Assembly (NCBI GenBank): GCA_900475325.1
Contig: LS483371.1
Coordinates: 4,402,001 to 4,466,000, forward strand
Length of the DNA stretch: 64,000 nt
Direction: 5' to 3'
Source: Paucimonas lemoignei
Lineage (GTDB): Bacteria; Pseudomonadota; Gammaproteobacteria; Pseudomonadales; Pseudomonadaceae
Shown: in pieces, positions 30,602-40,118 of the stretch
Position numbering within the stretch: position 1 is the stretch's first letter
Layout of the letters: each line of letters begins with the position of its first letter
Program-made: the position numbers and the translations under genes
Notes under the pieces: model-generated
What the model was told of the DNA's origin: nothing
Database searches by the model: none
Seen by the model: only the letters and a program-made list of their open reading frames with translations

Positions 30602-30677
30602 GCAATCTGGCGAGGGGAGTCGAGGACGCGCAGGAACGGCAGGAGCAGAGGAGGTGACGATGAAGAGAAATGAAAGT

Positions 30678-30696
30678 GGCCGGTCCAGGACCGGCC
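30678..30696 (-). terminator. Probable terminator of the ComEA-like gene
   Basis: GGCCGGTCC-A-GGACCGGCC is a perfect inverted repeat 22 bp beyond the ComEA-like stop codon. In the minus-strand transcript it is followed by a moderately U-rich tract (ACTTTCATTTCTCTT). Confidence 0.6.
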
Positions 30697-30717
30697 TGAG
30701 GGCGGAAGTGTGCAGCG

Positions 30718-31080
30718 TTATTGAACGGAAAGCTTTTCGCGGTTCTTGTCGAGAATGGCCTTGCCGATCCCTTTGACCTCAATCAACTCGTCCACCGAGG
30801 TGAACTCACCGTTGGCTTCGCGATAAGCCACGATTGCAAGTGCCTTGCCCTTGCCGATGCCGGACAGCTCTTTTTGCAGGGTTTCGGCGTCCGCGGTGTT
30901 GATATTGACCTTGCCCATCATCTGGTCATGCATGGCCGGTGCCATGGATGACTTCATCGCCGAAGCGGTAGCGTTCGTCGAACTGCCCATGGAAGACGAT
31001 ATATCCGAAGCTGCCGTGGCAGCCACAGAGGCGGAACCCAGTAAAGCAAACAACAAAGAGTACACGATAGTTTTACGCAT
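30718..31080 (-). CDS. ComEA-like secreted helix-hairpin-helix DNA-binding protein
   Basis: 120 residues when started at the ATG at 31080, which has GGAG upstream; an in-frame start at 31116 would spoil the signal peptide. The N-terminus MRKTIVYSLLFALLGSASVA is a signal peptide. A Ser/Met/Ala-rich linker follows, then the double helix-hairpin-helix (VNINTADAETLQKELSGIG and FTSVDELIEVKGIGKAI). Such proteins bind DNA in the periplasm during natural transformation, though short solitary homologs are common in Pseudomonas and their role is less clear. Confidence 0.88.
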   Translation of the reverse strand: MRKTIVYSLLFALLGSASVAATAASDISSSMGSSTNATASAMKSSMAPAMHDQMMGKVNINTADAETLQKELSGIGKGKALAIVAYREANGEFTSVDELIEVKGIGKAILDKNREKLSVQ

Positions 31081-31216
31081 GAAGAACTCCGTAACTTCAT
31101 TAGTTGATAGCAACATCGTTTATGTTGCGATCAAAAAAGTAGTTCAGCAGGAGCGTTTTCGAAAGAAAGCATGCGTGTCTTCCTATTACATGCAAACGTT
31201 TGAAACTACTGTACCA

Positions 31217-31254
31217 AAGGCCTTCTATTTGTGAGTAGATATATAGAAGGCCTT
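31217..31254. terminator. Perfect 12-bp-arm hairpin after wbpM
   Basis: AAGGCCTTCTAT and ATAGAAGGCCTT flank a 14-base loop, 6 bp beyond the wbpM stop codon. No clear T-run follows, so it may end transcription or shield the mRNA end. Confidence 0.6.
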
Positions 31255-31259
31255 GACAC

Positions 31260-33260
31260 TTACAAACGAGGATCCTGTCGACGTTCCTGATAAAGCCAGT
31301 CAACGATCTCGCCGTCAGGGGCATAGCCACTGACCGTCTCGCGCAATAGATGCCTGACCCGAGTGTAATCGTCGTCTTCAACGGCTTCGAGCAAGCGATC
31401 CAGACACCGCTTTAATACTTCCCATGACAGATGATCTTCGTGGGCGCTCATGATCATAGGATGTTCGGTAGACACGACGTTATCGCCAATCAGCAACTCT
31501 TCGTATAACTTCTCGCCAGGACGCAAGCCGGTGAACTCTATCGAAATATCACCGTGGGGGTTTTTCTCGGAACGAATGCTAAGACCCGACAAGTGCACCA
31601 TTTTCTCGGCCAGCTCGATAATCTTGACCGGTTCGCCCATATCCAGCACGAATACATCGCCACCCTGCCCCATGGATCCGGCCTGGATCACCAGCTGGGC
31701 CGCTTCGGGAATGGTCATGAAGTAACGAGTGATTTTCGGGTGCGTGACCGTCAACGGTCCACCGGACTGAATCTGCTTGTGAAACAGCGGGATGACCGAC
31801 CCGGACGAGCCCAGTACGTTGCCAAAGCGCACCATCACAAAGCGGGTCTTGTTGACCTGATACACATTGCTCTTGTCGCCAAACATCACCGGTGCAGCTT
31901 CAAGGCTCAGAGCCTGCAGGGTCAACTCCGCCAGACGCTTGGTACTGCCCATGACATTAGTCGGCCGCACGGCCTTGTCGGTGGAGATCAGCACGAAGTT
32001 GGCAACGCCCGCTTGCAGCGCCGCCTGCGCCGTATTGAGCGTACCCACCACATTGTTCATGACGCCTTCGGCGATGTTGTGCTCCACCATCGGCACATGC
32101 TTGTACGCTGCCGCGTGATATACGGTAGTCACGCCCCAGGTTTTCATGATGTCGAGCAACCGGGGGTGATTGCGAATGGAGCCCAGTATCGGCAGCAGCC
32201 TTACGGGTAGCGACAAGCGTGCAACCCGCTCTTCAAGCTCTGACGCAATGGTGTACAGGTTGAACTCGCTGTGGTCGAACAGCAGCAGCGTGGTCGGCCC
32301 CAGCAGCAATATCTGTCGGCACAACTCGGAGCCAATGGAGCCCCCAGCACCGGTCACCATCACGGTATGGCCCTTGATGCAGCGTTCCAGCAGATCATCT
32401 TGAGCGGGCACCGAGTCGCGGCCCAACAGGTCGGCGATGTCGACTTCCTGAAGGTCGTCGACTTTTACCCGGCCCGCCGCCAGGTCCATGAACCCGGGAA
32501 CGCTTCGCACATGCAGCGGGAAGCCTTCGAGAAAGCCCAGGATCTCCCGGCGGCGACCGCGAGTGGACGATGGAATGGCCAACAGGATTTCCTGAGCGCC
32601 GGTGACTTCCATCATGCGCTGGATGTGTCGTGGCTTATAAACCTGTAATCCGGAAATCATACGGTTGGTGATCGACTCGTCATCGTCGATGAAAGCAACC
32701 GGCCGCATCAGCCGCCCCATTCGCAATGCAGCCACCAACTGATTGCCCGCAGCGCCTGCACCGTAGATAGCCACCTTCGGCAGACCGTCGTCGCGGTTGG
32801 TGAATGGCACGTGTTGGGCAGCCGAAAACCAGTCGCCGAGAAAATATTGACGCATGGCCAGGCGCAACCCGCCGATCATCACCATGCTCAACCACCAGTA
32901 ATTGAACATGATGGAGCGCGGGACAATCTGTTTGTGGTTGCTGTAGAAGTAGACCAGACAGCCAAGAATCAGCGCGGAAAGGCTAACAGCCTTGATGATG
33001 GCTATCAGCGCATCATTACCGAAATAGCGCATCACCGCTCGATAAAGCCCGATGCGGATGAACAGCGGGATGGCAACAATGGGCGCGAGGACAAACAGCC
33101 AGGTATGGGTTTCGAAGGGGTTGATCAGGTCGTCCACGCCCAGGCGGACGACAAAAGCCATCCATAGCGCGGCCCAAACCAGAAATACGTCGGCGGTAAC
33201 CTGAATTATTCGCTTTTGACGGCGTGGCAACGCCAATAAAAAAGCTCGTAATTTTTCCAT
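31260..33260 (-). CDS. wbpM: WbpM-like UDP-N-acetylglucosamine 4,6-dehydratase (membrane)
   Basis: 666 residues from the ATG at 33260, which is preceded by GAAGGA; a GTG at 33275 is an alternative. The N-terminal 150 residues hold about four membrane helices. A first nucleotide-binding fold (VAIYGAGAAGNQLVAAL) and the catalytic SDR domain follow (VMVTGAGGSIGSELCRQ, YHAAAYKHVPMVE, STDKAVRPTNVMGSTKR). WbpM makes the 4-keto-6-deoxy precursor of QuiNAc/FucNAc sugars for O-antigen. It is the promoter-distal member of a three-gene surface-sugar group on the minus strand. Confidence 0.92.
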   Translation of the reverse strand: MEKLRAFLLALPRRQKRIIQVTADVFLVWAALWMAFVVRLGVDDLINPFETHTWLFVLAPIVAIPLFIRIGLYRAVMRYFGNDALIAIIKAVSLSALILGCLVYFYSNHKQIVPRSIMFNYWWLSMVMIGGLRLAMRQYFLGDWFSAAQHVPFTNRDDGLPKVAIYGAGAAGNQLVAALRMGRLMRPVAFIDDDESITNRMISGLQVYKPRHIQRMMEVTGAQEILLAIPSSTRGRRREILGFLEGFPLHVRSVPGFMDLAAGRVKVDDLQEVDIADLLGRDSVPAQDDLLERCIKGHTVMVTGAGGSIGSELCRQILLLGPTTLLLFDHSEFNLYTIASELEERVARLSLPVRLLPILGSIRNHPRLLDIMKTWGVTTVYHAAAYKHVPMVEHNIAEGVMNNVVGTLNTAQAALQAGVANFVLISTDKAVRPTNVMGSTKRLAELTLQALSLEAAPVMFGDKSNVYQVNKTRFVMVRFGNVLGSSGSVIPLFHKQIQSGGPLTVTHPKITRYFMTIPEAAQLVIQAGSMGQGGDVFVLDMGEPVKIIELAEKMVHLSGLSIRSEKNPHGDISIEFTGLRPGEKLYEELLIGDNVVSTEHPMIMSAHEDHLSWEVLKRCLDRLLEAVEDDDYTRVRHLLRETVSGYAPDGEIVDWLYQERRQDPRL

Positions 33261-33357
33261 GATTCCTTCAAGCACCTCTAGCTCTCCGCATTGGGGGTCA
33301 TCTACGCAACCTGCAAAGCATCAGGCGAGGATGAGGTTATCCACATTTATATAAAGA

Positions 33358-34386
33358 TCAACCGGCCGCATTATCAACGGACTCTAGTTGACCGGCCTTG
33401 AACTTGATGGCGAGGGCGATCAGAGGCGCATAAGCAACACTAATCCCAAGCAAGCCCTCGTTGCCAGTCAAGGCTACCCACAATGCCACCGGCAGTAGCC
33501 AGAATGCATTGATAAGGCCTACTGCCCATGTGACACGCAGATGGCCAAAACGTCGCGAAGCGAACTGATATGCGTGGCTACGATGAGCCTCATACACCTT
33601 GTCGCCCCGAATCAAACGTCGCACAAGGGTGAAGGTGGCGTCGACAATAAACACACCCAGCAAAATCAGCCAGGCCCAGAACAGCTGGGAGGACACCCAT
33701 GCCGCCTGGAGTGACAGCAGACCCAGCACCAAGCCAAGAAAACCGCTCCCCGCATCCCCCATGAAAATCTTCGCAGGGGGGAAGTTCCAGAACAGGAAGC
33801 CAGCCACCGCAGCCGCCAACAGCAGCGGCAAACCGATCAAATCAGGATAGCCGCACATCGTGTAGATCAGGCAGGCGCCCATGCAAGCACAAACCGCTTC
33901 GACGCTGGCGATACCGTCGATGCCGTCCATGAAGTTATAAAGGTTAAGCATCCAGACCAGGTAGAACGCAGCAAGGACGTTGCCGATCAAACCCAGATCG
34001 ATGGCAGTGCCCAGGATGTTCAGCGGGGCCAGCCCACCCAACCAGTACAGCGCCCACGCGGCGGCGATGAAATGCCCCAGTAGACGCCAGCGGGCGGCGA
34101 TATGCCCGTGGTCATCCATGAAGCCCACCACTGCGATCAAGCCGCCTGCGCCGACGAAAGCCATTACAGAAGCCATTGCCATCTGCTGCTGCACTGCTAA
34201 TAGAAGCACTGCCAGCAGAAAGGTCACAACGATTGCTACCCCACCCCCTCTTGGCGTCGGGACCGTATGAGAGCTACGGCCGTTCGGGATGTCTATCAGG
34301 CTTCTGGATACCGCGTAGCGGCGAAGGCCTGCCGTCAGCATCAACGACAAGCAGCCTGCCAGAGCGATCCAATACCACTCACTCAT
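33358..34386 (-). CDS. wbpL: WbpL/WecA-like undecaprenyl-phosphate sugar-1-phosphate transferase
   Basis: 342-residue polytopic protein of the MraY/WecA family. It starts O-antigen chains by moving a HexNAc-1-phosphate to undecaprenyl phosphate at the inner membrane. Conserved cytoplasmic loops are visible: PNGRSSHTVPTPRGGG, NLYNFMDGIDGIASVEA, FMGDAGSGFLG and EAHRSHAYQ. Its start overlaps the end of the epimerase gene by 4 bp. Exact sugar specificity is inferred from its company with wbpM and the epimerase. Confidence 0.9.
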   Translation of the reverse strand: MSEWYWIALAGCLSLMLTAGLRRYAVSRSLIDIPNGRSSHTVPTPRGGGVAIVVTFLLAVLLLAVQQQMAMASVMAFVGAGGLIAVVGFMDDHGHIAARWRLLGHFIAAAWALYWLGGLAPLNILGTAIDLGLIGNVLAAFYLVWMLNLYNFMDGIDGIASVEAVCACMGACLIYTMCGYPDLIGLPLLLAAAVAGFLFWNFPPAKIFMGDAGSGFLGLVLGLLSLQAAWVSSQLFWAWLILLGVFIVDATFTLVRRLIRGDKVYEAHRSHAYQFASRRFGHLRVTWAVGLINAFWLLPVALWVALTGNEGLLGISVAYAPLIALAIKFKAGQLESVDNAAG

Positions 34387-35357
34387 TCTTTATGTTCCAG
34401 AAAATAACGCACTGTCTTGTTCATAGCGGCCTCGACGCTGGAGGGTGGCGTCCAGTCGAGCATCGTACAGGTTTTGGCTATATCAACCTCCAAAGAACCG
34501 CAAAGGCGTTGCGAAATAGCCTTTTTACCCATGGTCGAAGCGGCAGCTGTCAGTAGCCAGACAGGCACCGGAAGCAAGCGCGCCGGTTTCCCCAGCGACT
34601 TGGCGACCTGACGCAGAAGATCAGTTGTGGAAAGATCGCAACCGTCGCTGACCAGAAAGGTCTGGTTGGCCGCTGCCGGATGCAACGCGCAGGTCGCAAT
34701 CAGATCCACCAGGTTGTCGAGAGCAACCAGGCTACGCCGGTTATTCACCGAACCCAACGGAAGCGGCACTCCCTTGTCCAGCCAGCGGATCATGTTCAAG
34801 AAGTTGGCCTTGACTCCAGGCCCATAGACCAGCACGGGACGAATGATCACCACCTCCATCGAGGTGCGCCCGGAAAGCTCACGCAAGCCCTGCTCTGCCT
34901 TGAATTTGGACACACCGTACGGATCAACCGGGCTGGCAGGTTGGTCGGCGGTGAAGGGAACGCCTGGAAGCGTTGACTCACCATTGACCTTTATCGAACT
35001 GATGAAGATAAACCTCTTCACCCCTGCCGCTGCTGCCTGCTCTGCGAGATTCAACGTCGAGGCAACATTGACCTGAAAATACTCACCTTCCGGATCTTCT
35101 GCCCCGTCCATCAATACATGGACCCTGGCAGCGGCGTGAACAACCACCTCTACATTGCTGACAAAATCCGCCCAGTTCGAGTCAGGCGTCAGGTTATCTA
35201 TCTGAACCTGCTCAACGTTGTGATTGGGTGGAATATAAGTTGTGCGCGTGGCCACCCTCACCTTGAATGCCGGTCGCTCTGCAAGGTGTCGCACCAAAGC
35301 CCCACCGACGAAACCTGTTGCGCCGGTAATAGCGATCATGGCGGGTAGGCCATTCAT
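34383..35357 (-). CDS. NAD-dependent sugar epimerase/reductase (WbpV-like)
   Basis: 324-residue extended short-chain dehydrogenase. The cofactor site is ITGATGFVGGALVRHL; FISSIKVNG carries the Ser, and DPYGVSKFKAEQGL carries the Tyr-Lys pair. Relatives beside wbpL and wbpM act as UDP-4-keto-QuiNAc reductase or 4-epimerase. Start at 35357 has GAGG upstream at a loose distance; an in-frame ATG at 35339 is possible. It is first of the epimerase-wbpL-wbpM group. Confidence 0.85.
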   Translation of the reverse strand: MNGLPAMIAITGATGFVGGALVRHLAERPAFKVRVATRTTYIPPNHNVEQVQIDNLTPDSNWADFVSNVEVVVHAAARVHVLMDGAEDPEGEYFQVNVASTLNLAEQAAAAGVKRFIFISSIKVNGESTLPGVPFTADQPASPVDPYGVSKFKAEQGLRELSGRTSMEVVIIRPVLVYGPGVKANFLNMIRWLDKGVPLPLGSVNNRRSLVALDNLVDLIATCALHPAAANQTFLVSDGCDLSTTDLLRQVAKSLGKPARLLPVPVWLLTAAASTMGKKAISQRLCGSLEVDIAKTCTMLDWTPPSSVEAAMNKTVRYFLEHKE

Positions 35358-35445
35358 AAATCAGCGCCTCAAATAAAGTCAGTGCAAATATTACTTTGAT
35401 GAAAAAAATCTTCAACGTAAATTTCGACTAACGCAGCTTTGTGCA

Positions 35446-36876
35446 TCAACGACCTTTAGGGATTACCAATTTCAGCGGTGTCTTTTTCAATGAGTACTTA
35501 CGCTCAAGTAACCCAGCCAGTGTTTTCTTGGCATTCGCTTCACCATGAACCAATCGTATTTCTTCGGGCCACACACTCATCCGAGTCACAAACTGGAGTA
35601 GCTCCTGTTGATCAGCATGCGCAGAATAGCCACCCACGTTAGTAACGCCTGAGTTTATGTCATACCGCTCATTGTCGAGTTCAACATAACCAGAACGAGG
35701 ACCATACTTTTGAATGGCGGCGCCTGGGCTACGTTCAGCTTGATAGCCGATGAATACAACATTGTGTCGAGCATCATGCAACATCGCCTTGAGGTAATTG
35801 ACGATACGCCCGCCTGAACACATGCCATTGCCTGCAATCACTATCGCGGGGCGCCCGGTACTGGACAGGTAGTTGACCACCTGCAGGTGTTTATCATGAC
35901 TGTCTATGGTTATAAGCTGCCTGAAACTCAAAGGCGTACGGCCCTGACTCAGACGCTCTTGAGCTGCAGGATTCCAATAGCCCTTGAACTCCCGATAGAT
36001 GTCGGTGAAGCGGCTTGCCAAGGGTGAATCAAGAATCACAGGTAACTCAGGCCAATCGATGCCGTTCTCACCGCCATCCCTGTCACTGCCATCAATCAGC
36101 GCTTTGCGACGCAGTATATCTTCGATCTCATACAACAACTCCTGGGTGCGCCCAATGCTGAACGCCGGTACTAACACAGTGCCTTTATCAAGCAGCGCCT
36201 TGTCAATGACGGCCTCCAGCCGCGATTGCCGAGAACTGCGATCCTCATGGAGCCGGTCGCCGTAGGTGCTTTCCAGAATAAGCACATCGGCCTGTTCAGG
36301 AGACTTGGGACTGCAGAGCAGCGGATTAACCGATGAACCCAGATCGCCGGAAAAGACGATACGTTTGCGCCGCTGCTCTTCAGGATAATGAACGTCACAC
36401 TCCACATAGGCAGAACCGAGAATGTGCCCTGCGCGCTGAAGACGAACCTTTACCACAGACGCAGGCGTGTTGATGACTTCGTACCAGGAGTCGAATGGCA
36501 AAGTGACGGTCATCTGCTGCACCAGTGCGAGGTAGCGCTCCACCTGATGCTCGTCGTAGCTGAACGAATGCTTGCTGGCATCCTGTAGCGCCAGCATCAG
36601 CATTCGCGCGCACGGTTCGCTGCAGATTATCGGCCCTCTGTAACCAGCAGCCAGCAGGTCGGGAATACGCCCCACATGATCAATATGGGCATGGGTGAGT
36701 ACCAGCGCCTTTACGGTAGAAGGTCGAGAGAACGGGTGAACTGGCTGATCTGTTACGCCATCCAGACGCAGGCCACAATCGATCAGGAGGCTATTGAGCG
36801 GATCAACCTCCAATTCATGGCATGAGCCCGTAACGCTTTCTACGCCACCATGATGGATGACGGATGGATAACTCAT
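35446..36876 (-). CDS. Metallo-beta-lactamase/beta-CASP RNA-processing nuclease
   Basis: 476 residues. N-terminal zinc motifs: LTHAHIDHVGRIPDLL, RAGHILGSAYVE and FSGDLGSSVNP. A beta-CASP cap and the C-terminal motif region follow (IVIAGNGMCSGGRIVNYL, GYSAHADQQELLQF, VHGEANAKKTL). The family includes CPSF73-like and YSH1-like RNases, and bacterial homologs are presumed to cut RNA. It lies 89 bp upstream of the sugar genes on the same strand. No known link to O-antigen synthesis exists, so co-location may be chance. Confidence 0.88.
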   Translation of the reverse strand: MSYPSVIHHGGVESVTGSCHELEVDPLNSLLIDCGLRLDGVTDQPVHPFSRPSTVKALVLTHAHIDHVGRIPDLLAAGYRGPIICSEPCARMLMLALQDASKHSFSYDEHQVERYLALVQQMTVTLPFDSWYEVINTPASVVKVRLQRAGHILGSAYVECDVHYPEEQRRKRIVFSGDLGSSVNPLLCSPKSPEQADVLILESTYGDRLHEDRSSRQSRLEAVIDKALLDKGTVLVPAFSIGRTQELLYEIEDILRRKALIDGSDRDGGENGIDWPELPVILDSPLASRFTDIYREFKGYWNPAAQERLSQGRTPLSFRQLITIDSHDKHLQVVNYLSSTGRPAIVIAGNGMCSGGRIVNYLKAMLHDARHNVVFIGYQAERSPGAAIQKYGPRSGYVELDNERYDINSGVTNVGGYSAHADQQELLQFVTRMSVWPEEIRLVHGEANAKKTLAGLLERKYSLKKTPLKLVIPKGR

Positions 36877-37314
36877 TTCACGACCCCTCTACTCTAACGA
36901 CACACATGACCTGACAGATGACAAGAAAGGCATGCGGCAACTTTTCAGGCACTTATTTCCGTGCATTGTGCCTGTAGAGCGACATATTTCAAGTGAGGGT
37001 AAAAGCCGGAATTTAATCATCAGCGAACATCTGCATTCAGGACGTGCCGCGTAACACCCGGAAACATTGAGATCGACGTTAATTCTGGACGCTTTCTCAC
37101 TCTATACAAAGCGACTTCCTACAACACGCGAGGAGTTTTCCTACTCGTCATGCTGAATATAACTACGAGCGCCGCCTGCATAATTAACAGCAATTCAAAA
37201 AAAGAGAGTGAAGTTTCGAGCCGTTAATTTTCGGGCATGCAGAAACGTCACTTCAATGATCTGAAGCAACTTTTCGATTGGCAGGCAGGGAGAAAATACA
37301 GGTGAGTCAGGGGC
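36877..37314. other. Gene-free stretch between the beta-CASP gene and lapA-like gene
   Basis: 438 bp, AT-richer than its neighbours. No coding frame, REP element, RNA gene or clear terminator was seen. It presumably holds the promoter of the beta-CASP gene. In P. aeruginosa the large O-antigen cluster begins at the matching place after ihfB. Confidence 0.5.
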
Positions 37315-37557
37315 TCAAATCGAGCGGCGGTCCAGCTTGCGCCTTTTGCGCATACCGACTGCCCAGCCCAGGAATGGGCCGATGATCATGCCGAGCAGTA
37401 ACGCAACGATGACCGGAATAGCCAGGTAGAGCTCAGGCGAAGACCAGCCGAGGAAAACCAGAGAGACTCGCTGTTGGTTTTCGAGGATGAACACTATGGT
37501 CGCCACAACCAGTGCCAAGGCGACGAGAATCGTAATCACGCGAGTGAAAATTCGCAT
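37315..37557 (-). CDS. LapA-domain (DUF1049) inner-membrane protein
   Basis: 80 residues with two membrane helices (VITILVALALVVATIVFIL and LAIPVIVALLLGMIIGPFLG) and a basic C-terminus (RKRRKLDRR). This matches the LapA/YciS family, which in enterobacteria helps control lipopolysaccharide assembly. It follows ihfB by 21 bp and is probably cotranscribed with it. Function is inferred from family. Confidence 0.85.
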   Translation of the reverse strand: MRIFTRVITILVALALVVATIVFILENQQRVSLVFLGWSSPELYLAIPVIVALLLGMIIGPFLGWAVGMRKRRKLDRRSI

Positions 37558-37578
37558 TTATTGCTCCTTTCGGAAGGC

Positions 37579-37875
37579 CTAGAGCCCCTCTTCTTCGTCT
37601 TCATTGACGCGGTCACGCAGCTCTTTGCCCGGCTTGAAATGCGGGACGAATTTCCCGTCAAGGCTTACGGACTGACCTGTTTTGGGATTGCGGCCAACGC
37701 GCGGGGCGCGATAGTGCAACGAGAAGCTGCCGAAACCCCGGATTTCGATACGGTCGCCTGTCGCCAGACACTGGGACATTTGCTCAAGCATCGTCTTGAT
37801 GGCCAGCTCGACATCCTTGGATGAGAGCAGACCCTGATGGGTGACAATTCGTTCGATCAACTCCGACTTCGTCAT
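37579..37875 (-). CDS. ihfB: Integration host factor beta subunit
   Basis: 98 residues, full length. Starts [15 protein letters not shown] and has the DNA-kinking arm [14 protein letters not shown] with the intercalating proline, then [14 protein letters not shown]. It pairs with IhfA to bend DNA. It lies downstream of rpsA, its usual place. Confidence 0.97.
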   Translation of the reverse strand: MTKSELIERIVTHQGLLSSKDVELAIKTMLEQMSQCLATGDRIEIRGFGSFSLHYRAPRVGRNPKTGQSVSLDGKFVPHFKPGKELRDRVNEDEEEGL

Positions 37876-38259
37876 ATTTTTCCCTTCTTTTTCAAGCAGC
37901 TAGATAAGCGCTCCGAAGGTTTTAGCATGACCGGATGAATTTGAACAGCCCGAGTATTGACTTATGTGAGACGTGCACTATTGGCCGATTATCGAGCGGG
38001 ATCGCCAAGCCGCGAAATATCAGCGATGCAGCCCAACGCCGCTGCAGGGGTTGTGGGAGGTTGCAGCGGCGAAGAATCTAGTTTATCCGACGCACCGCCG
38101 TTTTCAGCCTTCGGCAGCTCCTACAAGGAGTTTATCCACGCACACCTCGGTCCTTTAGGAGCTGACCGAGGTTACGAGGGCTGCGAGAGCTGTTTATCTA
38201 ACACACCGCCCTCCGCCAGCGCCTACATCGCCGTGCACCTCACAGGAATAGCGCCCACA
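37876..38259. other. ihfB-rpsA intergenic region with diverged REP elements
   Basis: Contains REP-like pieces of the GTAGGAGCTGCCGAAGG class: an inverted copy at about 38112-38134 and a direct, altered copy (TTAGGAGCTGACCGAGG) at about 38155-38190. The inverted pair is the likely end-protection structure between rpsA and ihfB. No gene is seen. Confidence 0.65.
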
Positions 38260-38287
38260 AAAAAGGGCGACCGAAGTCGCCCTTTTT
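38260..38287 (-). terminator. Rho-independent terminator of rpsA
   Basis: AAAAAGGGCGAC and GTCGCCCTTTTT pair around a CGAA/TTCG tetraloop. On the minus strand the stem is followed by six T residues. It begins 19 bp past the rpsA stop codon, so ihfB needs its own promoter or read-through. Confidence 0.92.
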
Positions 38288-38305
38288 CTAATGGTCAGTC
38301 AGAAC

Positions 38306-39997
38306 TTAGTTCTGCTTTTCCATTTGTGCGCGCAACAGGTCACCAAGAGTGGTAGGACCAGTATTTTCAGCGGTTTCAGGCTTGCTACGCAGGCTCTGGA
38401 TCGCTTCTTTCTCGTCTTCAACGTCTTTCGACTTGATGGACAAGCTGATTACGCGGCTCTTGCGGTCAACGCTGATGATCTTGGCTTCGATCTCTTCGCC
38501 TTCTTTCAGAACGTTACGCGCGTCTTCAACGCGGTCACGGCTGATTTCGGATGCTTTGAGAGTAGCTTCGATGTCATCGGCCAAAGTGATGATGGCGCCT
38601 TTGGCGTCAACTTCTTTAACGATACCGCGAACGATAGCGCCTTTGTCATTGACAGTGACGTACTCGGAGAACGGATCGCTTTCCAGTTGCTTGATACCCA
38701 GCGAGATACGCTCACGCTCTGGATCAACAGACAGGATTACGGTGTCCAGCTCGTCGCCCTTTTTGAAACGACGTACGGCTTCTTCGCCCACTTCGTTCCA
38801 GGAGATGTCGGACAGGTGAACCAGGCCGTCGATGCCGCCATCCAGACCAATGAAGATACCGAAATCGGTGATCGACTTGATGGTGCCGGAGATTTTATCG
38901 CCCTTGTTGAACTGGCCAGAGAAATCTTCCCATGGGTTAGATTTGCACTGCTTGATGCCGAGGGAGATACGACGACGCTCTTCGTCGATGTCCAGAACCA
39001 TAACTTCCACTTCGTCGCCGACTTGTACGACTTTCGAAGGGTGGATGTTTTTATTGGTCCAGTCCATTTCGGAAACGTGTACCAGGCCTTCCACGCCTTC
39101 TTCCAGCTCTGCGAAGCAGCCGTAGTCGGTCAGGTTGGTTACACGCGCGGTAACGCGGGTGCTTTCCGGGTAACGAGCCTTGATAGCAACCCATGGGTCT
39201 TCGCCCAGTTGCTTCAGGCCCAGGGAAACACGATTGCGCTCGCGATCGTACTTCAGGACTTTTACATCGATCTCATCGCCAACATTGACGATTTCCGATG
39301 GATGCTTGATGCGCTTCCAGGCCATGTCGGTGATGTGCAGCAGGCCATCGACGCCACCCAGATCGACGAATGCGCCGTAATCCGTGAGGTTCTTGACGAT
39401 ACCTTTGACTTGCTGACCTTCCTGCAGGGACTCGAGCAGAGCTTCGCGCTCGGCGCTGTTCTCGGCTTCCAGGACGCTGCGACGGGAAACGACAACGTTG
39501 TTGCGCTTCTGGTCCAGCTTGATGACCTTGAACTCGAGCTCTTTGCCTTCGAGGTGAGTTGTGTCGCGCACAGGGCGGACGTCAACCAAAGAACCTGGCA
39601 GGAACGCACGGATGCCGTTAACGTCGACAGTGAAGCCGCCTTTAACCTTACCGTTGATAACGCCCTTGACCACTTCTTCAGCTGCGAAAGCCGCTTCCAG
39701 AACGATCCAGCACTCGGCACGTTTGGCTTTTTCGCGGGACAGCTTGGTTTCGCCAAAGCCGTCTTCGACCGCGTCAAGAGCAACGTGAACTTCGTCGCCG
39801 ATCTTGATGGTCAGCTCGCCAGCGTCGTTGTGGAACTGCTCCAGCGGGATGAGGCCTTCAGATTTCAGACCAGCGTGAACCGTCACCCAACCAGCCTGGT
39901 AATCGATATCAACGATGATCGCGGTGATGATCGAACCGGCCTGAAGGTTGAGGGTCTTTAGGCTTTCTTCAAAAAGTTCTGCAAAGCTTTCGCTCAT
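38306..39997 (-). CDS. rpsA: 30S ribosomal protein S1
   Basis: 563 residues with six S1 RNA-binding repeats, each with the usual GxV/DxxGxF and RxSLGxKQ pattern (for example [20 protein letters not shown] and [14 protein letters not shown]). S1 unwinds and docks mRNA leaders on the 30S subunit. N-terminus [16 protein letters not shown] is standard. It follows cmk by 121 bp, the usual order. Confidence 0.98.
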   Translation of the reverse strand: MSESFAELFEESLKTLNLQAGSIITAIIVDIDYQAGWVTVHAGLKSEGLIPLEQFHNDAGELTIKIGDEVHVALDAVEDGFGETKLSREKAKRAECWIVLEAAFAAEEVVKGVINGKVKGGFTVDVNGIRAFLPGSLVDVRPVRDTTHLEGKELEFKVIKLDQKRNNVVVSRRSVLEAENSAEREALLESLQEGQQVKGIVKNLTDYGAFVDLGGVDGLLHITDMAWKRIKHPSEIVNVGDEIDVKVLKYDRERNRVSLGLKQLGEDPWVAIKARYPESTRVTARVTNLTDYGCFAELEEGVEGLVHVSEMDWTNKNIHPSKVVQVGDEVEVMVLDIDEERRRISLGIKQCKSNPWEDFSGQFNKGDKISGTIKSITDFGIFIGLDGGIDGLVHLSDISWNEVGEEAVRRFKKGDELDTVILSVDPERERISLGIKQLESDPFSEYVTVNDKGAIVRGIVKEVDAKGAIITLADDIEATLKASEISRDRVEDARNVLKEGEEIEAKIISVDRKSRVISLSIKSKDVEDEKEAIQSLRSKPETAENTGPTTLGDLLRAQMEKQN

Positions 39998-40118
39998 TTT
40001 AATTCCTGTTGATCAAGGGCGAAGGATACGCCCATCTGCCACGTTCCAGACAACGTGGGTTTCGTTCAAGTAAAAGAAAGCCTGCGGGACTATTTCTGGT
40101 CTCCCACACGCTTCTTTG

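Noticed and set aside
38291..39961. 556-codon plus-strand frame opposite rpsA
   Set aside because: It is exactly antisense to ribosomal protein S1 and reflects its codon bias; no ribosome-binding site or homolog.
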